A stretch of DNA of 13,680 nucleotides from Cloacimonetes bacterium UBA6081. Its GTDB lineage: Bacteria; Cloacimonadota; Cloacimonadia; Cloacimonadales; Cloacimonadaceae. The notes under the pieces are model-generated. The model was not told where the DNA came from. It was given only the letters and a program-made list of their open reading frames with translations, and made no database searches. The first letter of the stretch is position 1; the number at the start of each line of letters is the position of its first letter. Both the position numbers and the translations under genes were made by a program. The stretch lies in NCBI GenBank assembly GCA_002428685.1, contig DIXL01000127.1:1-13680 (forward strand), written 5' to 3'. Of the stretch, positions 5,226-12,533 are shown one piece after another.

Positions 5226-6419
5226 ATGGGAAGAGCTATGTTAATAGTGGTGATTCTGATGTGTTCCATATATGCTGGGATAATGACTACCATGCATAGA
5301 AACATCTTGTCCGTACCCAATATTATTACCCGCAATATGATAATCAAACAGGCTGAGAGCGTTTCGGACTATGCGCTTAGAAATGCCGTTCAAAATTCTA
5401 TTGCCTATGGACAGCAGGCTGGTGAAGCTTCACTTATCAAGTGGAATGAATATTATACCAACTTCAACATCCAGAACTGCACTATAGACAGCATAAATTA
5501 TACATTTGTATCCGGAACAAACAATAGTTACCGTGCCATCAGCCATGTAAGTGGCAATTTGATGGGTCAGTCAATTTATTACAGAGCAGAGATAGCCTTC
5601 AGCTTTCCTGCGATTGCCATCATGGATCTGGATTATTGTATCTATCTGGAAATGAACCAACCCCAGTTTAATCCAAGTTGGCAATGGAATACAGTGATTG
5701 ATAATTCTGATAATGAAAATAATGCAAATTTCTCTGGCAACGTGGATACCCGTCCGCATGGAACTGGAGTCGATGGCTGGAAAGCAGCAAGTTTTGGTGA
5801 GGCAAGCGGAGGAGCAATTGATGGTGTGATTTGGCATGAAGGCAACGAAACAATGGTAGTGGCTTCAAATTTCACTTTAATGACTTTTGCCAAGATTAAT
5901 AAGGGACGCACTGCTGCTACTTTACAATGGCTGCCACCTGATCCTGATGATCCGGCTATAGCAGATTTGGGTTGGGGAAATATCCGCAGAAAACCAACCG
6001 GAGCTATCTGGTTGCTAAACAATACGATTCATTTCACCTGCACTACTGTGGATGGAATTACCGTAGAAGTAACAGCTCCACATACACCGGATGCAAAATG
6101 GCCGCACAACAAAGATCCCTGGCACCATTTTGCACTTACCTACAATAGAGGGCAGGTGAAAGGATACATCGATGGTGTCCTGGTGGGAACAGCATCAAAT
6201 ACTCTGTATCCTTTGTACAAGCCTTCTGCCATCCAAAATAAGGGTTTCTATTTAGGCAGAGAATATTATGGCACGCCCCAATCGGGAGACGCTTTCCATT
6301 ATATGTATGGAATGATGGATCAGGTTGCGATGGTTCCCAGAACCTTGACCGATGCTGAAATAGCTGCCTACGTTGCACAGGTAATAAATCCTGTTACAGT
6401 AAGCTACATAAGAGATTAG
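5226..6419 (+). CDS. Pilin-like N-terminus fused to LamG/ConA-like domain, candidate tip adhesin
   Basis: The protein has 397 residues, with AAGGAG (5214-5219) well spaced before ATG 5226. The N-terminus MGRAMLIVVILMCSIYAG gives a hydrophobic helix (about 4-20) resembling the G-x-A-L-x-V start of mature PilX/GspK proteins, again without a leader. Residues 20-140 look like a pilin stalk and small head. About 140-392 is a LamG/concanavalin-A-like jelly-roll: WHHFALTY (299-306), YIDGVLVG (314-321), and a closing MDQVAMVPRTLTDAEIAAY from residue 364, all characteristic of Laminin_G_3-type domains. Such domains bind carbohydrates or proteins. GspK/PilX-type subunits sit at the filament tip and often carry large inserts, so a tip-displayed binding domain is the natural reading. 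The ligand cannot be read from the sequence. Confidence 0.8.
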   Translation: MGRAMLIVVILMCSIYAGIMTTMHRNILSVPNIITRNMIIKQAESVSDYALRNAVQNSIAYGQQAGEASLIKWNEYYTNFNIQNCTIDSINYTFVSGTNNSYRAISHVSGNLMGQSIYYRAEIAFSFPAIAIMDLDYCIYLEMNQPQFNPSWQWNTVIDNSDNENNANFSGNVDTRPHGTGVDGWKAASFGEASGGAIDGVIWHEGNETMVVASNFTLMTFAKINKGRTAATLQWLPPDPDDPAIADLGWGNIRRKPTGAIWLLNNTIHFTCTTVDGITVEVTAPHTPDAKWPHNKDPWHHFALTYNRGQVKGYIDGVLVGTASNTLYPLYKPSAIQNKGFYLGREYYGTPQSGDAFHYMYGMMDQVAMVPRTLTDAEIAAYVAQVINPVTVSYIRD

Positions 6420-6433
6420 TCCGAGGTGAGATA

Positions 6434-7408
6434 ATGGACAACGAGAGAATAAAGCTTTTATCCTGGTGGGCAATGATTCGCTGGTTTTTGGTTGTAGTGC
6501 TGTTTTCTATCGGGCTGCTTCATATCAGCTTTAAAGATACCCTGGTGCAGAATATCATGTTTTTTATGGTGTTTACGGGGATAGTAGCCCTAAACCTGCT
6601 GTTTCAATTGCAAGCCAGAGCCAGAAAACAATGGGTGGTAGCCTTTCAGGTAGTGTTGGATATAGTGTTCGCCACCTTAATAGTCCATATCACCGGCGGA
6701 TTAAACAGTTTCTTTGTCTGGGCTTATTTGATTGGAGTAATCACGGCAGCATTAACCACTCCGCAAAATGGGGGATTGATAGCAGGTGTAACGGGTAGTT
6801 TCTCTTTGCTTATTTTGGTTCTGCTATATAAAAACGGGGTTCTTATTCCTACCGAAACAACAGGATTGGATATTGCAGGTTCCACGGTTTACATTCTTTC
6901 CTACACGGGATTGTTTTGCGGAGTAGCACTAATTGCCAATTACCTTTCGGATCAGCTTGCCATGCAAAAGGTTTTACAGCAGGATTTGGACGCTGCAAAA
7001 CAGAAAATAAACGAGTATGAAGAGTTTACCCAGCAGTTCCAGAATTTTATTCCGGTCTTAAAAGACGTAGCGCATATGGATCATGATATAAATACTCCCT
7101 TGTGCGTAATCACTTTATCACTTGGCAGAATCAAACGATACGCCAAAGAATATCAAAATGAAGGGCTGGAAAAATCTAATAATGAGATTACTGATGCAGT
7201 TAATAAAATATCCTTGATTCTATCAAGGTTACAATCCCTGAAAGCGAATCCCTTGCTTGGATATAAAGCTTCCGGAGTCCGAATGCAGGCCGAAAATTTG
7301 CCATTACCTGCTTCTTATGAACAGATTGGCAGTGTGAAAAGCCCTTATGACTCAAAAACTAAAGTGGTGAAACCGATTAATGAATCACCTCCCAAGGAGG
7401 ATAAATGA
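6434..7408 (+). CDS. Six-helix membrane histidine-kinase-like protein lacking the ATPase domain
   Basis: The protein has 324 residues, with GAGGTGAG (6423-6430) before ATG 6434. Six hydrophobic segments lie at about 11-31, 37-59, 67-88, 92-110, 113-138 and 146-170, a layout resembling the PilS-type sensor membrane module. A coiled coil (about 175-205) leads into an H-box-like AHMDHDINTPL with candidate phospho-acceptor His217, then a second helix (about 235-262) as in a dimerisation/phosphotransfer domain. The chain then ends in about 55 polar residues with no N, G1, F or G2 boxes, so no HATPase_c domain is present. It could receive phosphate from another kinase, act as a phosphatase for the next protein, or be a purely conformational sensor. 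It overlaps the receiver gene by 4 bases (ATGA), implying a partnership. No frameshift is apparent: the ATPase domain is absent, not displaced. Confidence 0.75.
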   Translation: MDNERIKLLSWWAMIRWFLVVVLFSIGLLHISFKDTLVQNIMFFMVFTGIVALNLLFQLQARARKQWVVAFQVVLDIVFATLIVHITGGLNSFFVWAYLIGVITAALTTPQNGGLIAGVTGSFSLLILVLLYKNGVLIPTETTGLDIAGSTVYILSYTGLFCGVALIANYLSDQLAMQKVLQQDLDAAKQKINEYEEFTQQFQNFIPVLKDVAHMDHDINTPLCVITLSLGRIKRYAKEYQNEGLEKSNNEITDAVNKISLILSRLQSLKANPLLGYKASGVRMQAENLPLPASYEQIGSVKSPYDSKTKVVKPINESPPKEDK

Positions 7409-8271
7409 ATCCTCGCCGGATAATGGTCGTAGATGATGAACAGAATATAAGGGACATCATCTGCGAATTACTGCAGGAAATGGGCTATGAGGTATCTGTT
7501 GCCGTAGATGGTATAGATGCCTTGGACAAGGTAGCACTACAGCAGTATGAACTATACATTATAGACGTTTATATGCCTCGTTTGGGTGGGTTGGAATTGA
7601 TTACCAAGCTAAAAGAGATTCAGCCCCTGGCGGTGATAATTGTTACCACAGGCTACTCCAGTATAGATGTGGCAATCAAAGCTATCCGCACAGGAGCTTA
7701 TCATTATTTAACTAAGCCCATCCAGGCAGAAGAATTACTAAAGGTGGTAGAATCCGGATTGGCTCATGCCAGCGATTTGTCCGAAGCAGCCACAGGTGGC
7801 CCCGAGCCTCATGCAGCAACCCCTGAAAAACAAACCGATTTACTGCTGCTAAGAGGCTTTACTCCCGAGCAGGTGCATGAATTTAAAAATCTGGGAGTAA
7901 TCACCACCTATCTGCAAGGAGATACAATTCCCTTGGACGAAGGAACCGGATCTATGATTATCATGGAGGAAGGCTGGTTGAATGTGATGTACAACGGCAC
8001 CATGGTAGAAACATTGAAAACCGGTGACGTTTGGGGCGAGGAATCTTTTATGAATCCCAATTCCATTTTTACAACTCTGGTGGCCAAAAATGATGTGCAG
8101 TTACGCCATTTCAAGCGCAAGAAAATCATGGAATTCTTTACTTACAATGACGAAACTCTTACTAAGCGATATATGATTAATCTGATTCAGTGTATGTATA
8201 TGAAATGGCGCCGGTCAATATTCCGGATCGGACTCTATAGTGGATTTAACACAGATAAAGCAGCTCCCTGA
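7405..8271 (+). CDS. Response regulator: receiver plus cyclic-nucleotide-binding-like barrel
   Basis: The protein has 288 residues; AAGGAGG (7394-7400) is 4 bases before ATG 7405. Residues 1-118 are a complete receiver: Asp10-Asp11, phospho-acceptor Asp54 in YIIDVYMP, the Thr at 81/82 and Lys104 in YLTKP. After a linker (120-140), residues about 145-245 match the cNMP-binding beta-barrel, with the GDVWGEESF turn (Gly211, Glu212). The phosphate-binding Arg expected about ten residues later is not seen (SIFTTLVA instead), so nucleotide binding is doubtful. I recognise no helix-turn-helix after the barrel and no AAA+ domain, so it is unlikely to be the sigma-54 activator or a CRP-type transcription factor. 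Lying between the membrane kinase-like gene and pilT, it may signal to the motor by protein contact. Confidence 0.85.
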   Translation: MNPRRIMVVDDEQNIRDIICELLQEMGYEVSVAVDGIDALDKVALQQYELYIIDVYMPRLGGLELITKLKEIQPLAVIIVTTGYSSIDVAIKAIRTGAYHYLTKPIQAEELLKVVESGLAHASDLSEAATGGPEPHAATPEKQTDLLLLRGFTPEQVHEFKNLGVITTYLQGDTIPLDEGTGSMIIMEEGWLNVMYNGTMVETLKTGDVWGEESFMNPNSIFTTLVAKNDVQLRHFKRKKIMEFFTYNDETLTKRYMINLIQCMYMKWRRSIFRIGLYSGFNTDKAAP

Positions 8272-8282
8272 GCGAGGTATTA

Positions 8283-9491
8283 ATGTCTTTAAGTTTTGCC
8301 CGAGAGATTGAAAAAGCTATCCCCGATAATTATCAGGGTGTGGAAAAATGCGAATTGATTAGCAAATGGTTGAATAGCCACCCCGACGCACAGGTAGAAT
8401 GTCGCGAGATTTTAAAAGGCTGGCTGATAAAAACCAGAGAAAAAAACGCTTCAGATATAGATTTTGGTGGTCCCGGATGCAGCGGCAAGGTTTGGCTGAG
8501 AATTTATGGCACCAAGAAACCCATGCCGGAACTTGGAGAATTTAACCATGTGGAAACAGCCGCAATTGTGCTCAGTTGGTTAAGTCCTTCTCATATTCAA
8601 CGGCTTATTTCTTATAAAAGTGTCGATTACTCTTTATCTTTCCAAATTGATGATCGCGAAGCCCGTTTTAGAGGTTCCACCTATTTTGATAATGGATTTT
8701 TAGGGACCAACTTTAGAAAAATAAACGATAAGCTATACACCATGGATGGATTGGGTATTCCCGGTCCTGTGGCAGAGCGGATGAATCTCAAATACGAAAA
8801 AGCTGGGTTGGTGTTGGTAACCGGAATCACGGGAAGTGGTAAATCTACGACCATGGATGCGATTATTGATATGAACAATCGTGAAAATGCAGCACATATT
8901 GTTATCATTGGTCACCCAATAGAGTATGTTCATCATTCAAAGCTGAGTTTGGTACGGCATCGTGAAGTTGGAGTGGACGTGGTTAGCTTTGGCAGTGGAG
9001 CTGTAGAGGCTCTGCGCCAGGATCCGGATATCATTGTGGTGGGAGAAATGCGCGATCCTCAAACCATCGCCACTGTTCTTGAAATTACTGATAGCGGGCA
9101 TAAAGCCTTCACAACTTTACACACAAGTTCGGCTTTAGATAGTCTGCATCGTATTGTGGCAGAATTTCCACCCGAAGAACAAGAGCGTATCCGCAACCGT
9201 TTGGCAGATGTGCTTTCGGTAACCATGAGCCAAAAACTGGTGCCAACGGTGGATGGTAAATTGGTGATGGCCAAAGAAATTCTGGCAGTAGATTCCAGCG
9301 TTCAGGCTGCTATCCGCAACAAAAACATCGGAGAGATTTATCAGATGATGGTGGAAGGGAAACGTTTCGGCATGTGCACTATGGAGCAGGACTTGCGTGA
9401 ACTGCAGCGAAAAGGGATAATTACACAGCAAACTGCCCTGAATTATTCCAATAATAAAAAGCGTATGCAGCAGTTGTTTTCTGGGTCTTAA
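8283..9491 (+). CDS. pilT: PilT-family ATPase with altered Asp box
   Basis: The protein has 402 residues (PilT is usually about 345-375), with GAGG (8274-8277) before ATG 8283. PilT family traits: no tetracysteine motif, an N-terminal PAS-like half, Walker A GITGSGKST (181-189), QREVG-like RHREVG, Walker B QDPDIIVVGEMRD (246-258) with Glu255, and His box TTLHTSS (277-283). Two conserved sites deviate. The Asp box reads GHPIE (210-214) where EDPIE is expected, and the C-terminal AIRNLIRE-type motif is shortened to AIRNKNIGE (343-351). Retraction ATPases use the Asp-box acidic pair at the nucleotide/Mg site, so this enzyme may be slow, or may act as a PilU-like accessory or regulatory partner. 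Walker residues are intact, so it is not simply dead. As the only PilT-like gene here, it could still be the retraction motor. Confidence 0.88.
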   Translation: MSLSFAREIEKAIPDNYQGVEKCELISKWLNSHPDAQVECREILKGWLIKTREKNASDIDFGGPGCSGKVWLRIYGTKKPMPELGEFNHVETAAIVLSWLSPSHIQRLISYKSVDYSLSFQIDDREARFRGSTYFDNGFLGTNFRKINDKLYTMDGLGIPGPVAERMNLKYEKAGLVLVTGITGSGKSTTMDAIIDMNNRENAAHIVIIGHPIEYVHHSKLSLVRHREVGVDVVSFGSGAVEALRQDPDIIVVGEMRDPQTIATVLEITDSGHKAFTTLHTSSALDSLHRIVAEFPPEEQERIRNRLADVLSVTMSQKLVPTVDGKLVMAKEILAVDSSVQAAIRNKNIGEIYQMMVEGKRFGMCTMEQDLRELQRKGIITQQTALNYSNNKKRMQQLFSGS

Positions 9492-9512
9492 GGATAAAAA
9501 AAGGAAGCCTTT

Positions 9513-11669
9513 ATGAAAAAACACCCCAAACAAGCATTCGGTATCTTTCACGATGGTTTGGTGGTTCGTATTGTCCATTTGGTGCGTGATGGCTCAGATG
9601 TCTATTTGCAAGCCGCAGATCACACCGAGTTGGACAGATACTGGTATAAGATTATTGACGATCCCTCTGTTTCTATGGTTGATTCCAAAACCAAGGAAGA
9701 CAGATCACCGGCTAAAAGTGACATAGATATTGATGAATTTGATAACGATTATGTAACCAATTTCCAGCTTCAGCCAAGTGAAAGAATGCTGGCATCCTTC
9801 GATTTGAAGTATGGCGTTATCGCCTTGAACGTATATGACGAAAATATTTTTAAGGACAATTTTGGGGCAGTTTCCAAGAAGGATATGGAGCAGTTTGTAA
9901 AAAGCAAAGTTCCATCCAAACAATACCGGCATGGGGATTGGCAATCTGCGATTGTTACCATCGGAGGTCAAAAACAACATTGGTTACACTATGGGAAAAA
10001 CCGCTTGCTGGATTTGTTGAGAGAATTTCAGAAAAATAACCATACCCCTCTTTTCTTCCAGCTTGCCGATGCCAATGATTTGGCCCTAACAGATTATTTT
10101 AGAAACAGTTATCGTGAATCTCTGGATAAAGATACTCTCTTGGTATATTTAGGTCAGGAGTATCGTAAGGCATTCGTATTCAAAAACAGAGAATGGGTAG
10201 ATACGCTAAAATTGCAGATTACCCAAATTTTACCTGAGCCGGAGGTTATCAGTTCTAAGTTAGCTTTAGCTTTGGACAGTGCGCAGATCACTGAACCGGA
10301 AGTGATTGTTTTATGCGGAGATTTGGCCAATGATGAACTGGTTGAAAACATGAAAACCCAGTTCCCATCCGAGCAAATTGAACTACTGAGTTTCCATGAT
10401 TTGTCTATGGCTGCAGAAAACACCGAAACTTTTGATCCGCAACGCCTCACTTTGCATACGATCCCCATAGCTTTGGCATACAAAGCTTTGTTTGCCGATG
10501 AAGGCGACTATAATCCCAGCAATTTTTTGCCTTCCAAAGTAATTGAAGGGCAGAAGGTTTTCAAGGTTGCCTGGCATGGAATACTGGTTCTCGTTCTGAT
10601 TTTTGTAACCACCGTTATTGCCACCAATATGATTCTAAGGGCAAATCAATCCCTGCGAAACGAAACAGTCCTAAAGCGTGAACTGGATTTCACCCTGGAA
10701 AAAAGGCGTAAAGAAGCCGCGGAAATTCAAAAGATTCGAGATGATCTGGATGCTCAGGAAAAAAATCTGGAAATTTTGAAAAACCTGCTGGAAAACAAAA
10801 ATCCCTGGACAGAAGTGTTAGCCATTGGTAACCGCGTTTTTGCAGGGCAACCACAAAGCTGGCTGAACAACCTGAAATTGGACAAAGGGAACTTGTATTT
10901 ATCGGGATTCACTACACGTCGGGCTGCAGTATTAGAATTTGCCAATGCTTTTTCTGATAGCAAGATACGCAAGGTTAAGAATAATGTAATCCGAGGCCAT
11001 AATGTTTGGGAATTTGAAATTGTTAGTTTGCTGCCAACGGTTGATTGGATGGAGTTGATAGAAAAAGACGTGGAAGAATTGGTGAAACTGAAGCTGAGTT
11101 ATGGAGAAGAACGCCAGGCCAATGAAACCGGCGAAATTGCAAAAGTAGATACCGGCCCCGTAAAACCACTCTCTCCCGTAAAAATCCTTAGCGCAAAAAC
11201 AGTGGATAAACGCGGCAGAGTAATCTTGCCGGTGCTGCCACAAAGCAGCTGTCCAGTTCCCAGAGATGAACTAACCACCGGAGAGGGTGAAGATGTGAAA
11301 GACTATTTCAAGTTTGTAGCCTCAGCCAATCGTGGTAACATTTGGGAATATCGAGATATGGGAACCAGATTTATAAATCGGCATAAAGGGAGTGATTTAC
11401 TTCCGGCTGTGCGTTGGTGGATGAGTTACCGTCTATATTTGGATAAAGAATACATGCTGGCTTCTCAATTTATAGAGCCGATGCTGAACCAATCCGACCG
11501 TTATCTGCCCTATGCCATACTGTTAAAGGCGCGTGTCGATTATGCCTTAGGCAGTTCACGCTATAAAGAATACTATAATCTCTTAAAAATCGATTATGGA
11601 CGCCATACTATAATGACTCAGGTAAATGCCGATTTGCAACTGATTGAAAAAGGAGACAGCCATGACTAA
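9513..11669 (+). CDS. PilM-PilN fusion with C-terminal helical-repeat domain (GspL-like layout)
   Basis: The protein has 718 residues, with AAGGA (9501-9505) before ATG 9513. Residues 1-325 resemble the actin-like PilM fold (AFGIFHDGLVVRIVHL at the start, a GDLANDELVENM stretch late). NFLP (337-340) recalls the INLLP motif by which separate PilN docks into PilM. One membrane segment (353-375) is followed by a coiled coil (376-428) and a ferredoxin-like PilN domain (432-508: SWLNNLKL, LYLSGFTTRRAAVLEFANAF). After a Pro-rich linker with one Cys (about 540-590), residues 597-712 form an alpha-helical, TPR-like tail. GspL of type II secretion has the same actin-TM-ferredoxin order but no such tail. 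The fusion should tie the cytoplasmic motor ring to the periplasm. The final 8 bases overlap the next gene. Confidence 0.8.
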   Translation: MKKHPKQAFGIFHDGLVVRIVHLVRDGSDVYLQAADHTELDRYWYKIIDDPSVSMVDSKTKEDRSPAKSDIDIDEFDNDYVTNFQLQPSERMLASFDLKYGVIALNVYDENIFKDNFGAVSKKDMEQFVKSKVPSKQYRHGDWQSAIVTIGGQKQHWLHYGKNRLLDLLREFQKNNHTPLFFQLADANDLALTDYFRNSYRESLDKDTLLVYLGQEYRKAFVFKNREWVDTLKLQITQILPEPEVISSKLALALDSAQITEPEVIVLCGDLANDELVENMKTQFPSEQIELLSFHDLSMAAENTETFDPQRLTLHTIPIALAYKALFADEGDYNPSNFLPSKVIEGQKVFKVAWHGILVLVLIFVTTVIATNMILRANQSLRNETVLKRELDFTLEKRRKEAAEIQKIRDDLDAQEKNLEILKNLLENKNPWTEVLAIGNRVFAGQPQSWLNNLKLDKGNLYLSGFTTRRAAVLEFANAFSDSKIRKVKNNVIRGHNVWEFEIVSLLPTVDWMELIEKDVEELVKLKLSYGEERQANETGEIAKVDTGPVKPLSPVKILSAKTVDKRGRVILPVLPQSSCPVPRDELTTGEGEDVKDYFKFVASANRGNIWEYRDMGTRFINRHKGSDLLPAVRWWMSYRLYLDKEYMLASQFIEPMLNQSDRYLPYAILLKARVDYALGSSRYKEYYNLLKIDYGRHTIMTQVNADLQLIEKGDSHD
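11649..11655 (+). promoter_or_regulatory. Ribosome binding site that decides the PilO-PilP start
   Basis: AAAGGAG lies inside the end of the preceding gene, 6 bases before ATG 11662. An in-frame TTG at 11644 would lie upstream of this site and add six residues; ATG 11662 is preferred. Confidence 0.75.
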
Positions 11670-12525
11670 TACTCGCCGTAATACCATAGTGCTGTCTGCT
11701 CTTTTAGTAATCCTTCTGGGTAGTAGCATTAGCATGTTCCGAAACCTGAACGGTAAAGCACAGACTTTGAAAGCAGAGAACGACTCCAAACAAAAGAAAA
11801 TCAGCGTGTTGGAAGCCCAGATTAGCAACATAGATTCGCTGAAATGGGAATATGAAATGCGTAAAGCGATGGTAGCAGAACAAAGCAAGGTGATAATTAA
11901 AGAAGATACACCCACTATTACCTATAAGTATCTGCTTAGAATGTTAACCTGGATGAAGCGTAATGTCATCTTTGATTTTGCTCTGTCGGACAAGGGTAAA
12001 AAAGAAACTACCTGGAATGAATATATAATATCAGGACGGTCAAATTATCGGGATGTTGTGGCATTTACCCGCAATCTGGAGTATCAGAGATCGGTTTTGA
12101 CCATAGAAGAGTTGTCCATAGGTTCCGACGGAGTGGCTCATAGCGACACAGTGTCGTTTTCCATGGTAGTTCGCACGCATTTTGGCGAGGGTGGACTGGA
12201 TTTGGATGAAATCAAGCCCAAAAAGATGCCTCCTGCCACTACGTTTTATCAGCTCTTTAAATCCAGAATATATGATACAGGGGTTGATGAAGATAATATA
12301 GACCCTACTTTACTAAGGGTAGATAAGTGTCATCTTATTGGGATAGCCGAAAATCGGATTTTTCTGCGCGACAGCCAAAGTATCATCAAAATCCTAACCG
12401 TTGGCGATAAAGTAGCTTATGGCAAGCTTGAGTCCATAGATGCAGCTAATGGGAAGGCTACATTTGTCATAAACAAATATGGTATTCCTGAAGAATTCAC
12501 TCTCTTCTTAACAACTAACAAATGA
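11662..12525 (+). CDS. PilO-PilP fusion, periplasmic alignment protein
   Basis: The protein has 287 residues from ATG 11662, overlapping the PilMN gene by 8 bases. A short cytoplasmic tail, one membrane helix (about 9-26) and a coiled coil (27-65) precede a ferredoxin-like PilO domain (about 78-180; EYIISGRSNYRDVVAFTRNL is the typical G-x-Y-x-x-x-x-x-F pattern). After a Pro/Lys linker (about 185-215), residues 218-285 form a small beta domain resembling PilP or the GspC HR domain: CHLIGIAENRIFL, then ILTVGDKVAYGKLESID. PilP normally is a separate lipoprotein that links PilNO to the secretin; here it would be tethered through PilO, with no lipobox. The secretin gene follows directly, as pilP-pilQ do elsewhere. 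The PilO call is firm; the PilP call is moderate. Confidence 0.75.
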   Translation: MTNTRRNTIVLSALLVILLGSSISMFRNLNGKAQTLKAENDSKQKKISVLEAQISNIDSLKWEYEMRKAMVAEQSKVIIKEDTPTITYKYLLRMLTWMKRNVIFDFALSDKGKKETTWNEYIISGRSNYRDVVAFTRNLEYQRSVLTIEELSIGSDGVAHSDTVSFSMVVRTHFGEGGLDLDEIKPKKMPPATTFYQLFKSRIYDTGVDEDNIDPTLLRVDKCHLIGIAENRIFLRDSQSIIKILTVGDKVAYGKLESIDAANGKATFVINKYGIPEEFTLFLTTNK

Positions 12526-12527
12526 GG
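12524..12527 (+). promoter_or_regulatory. Ribosome binding site that decides the secretin start
   Basis: GAGG overlaps the preceding stop (TGA 12523-12525) and lies 6 bases before ATG 12534. The in-frame ATG at 12522 would sit on the site itself, so 12534 is preferred. Confidence 0.65.
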
Positions 12528-12533
12528 TTTATA

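Noticed and set aside
12522..12533. Secretin start at ATG 12522 overlapping the previous gene
   Set aside because: The only ribosome site (GAGG 12524-12527) lies within that start region and fits ATG 12534, which also gives a cleaner signal peptide. The earlier start is not excluded.
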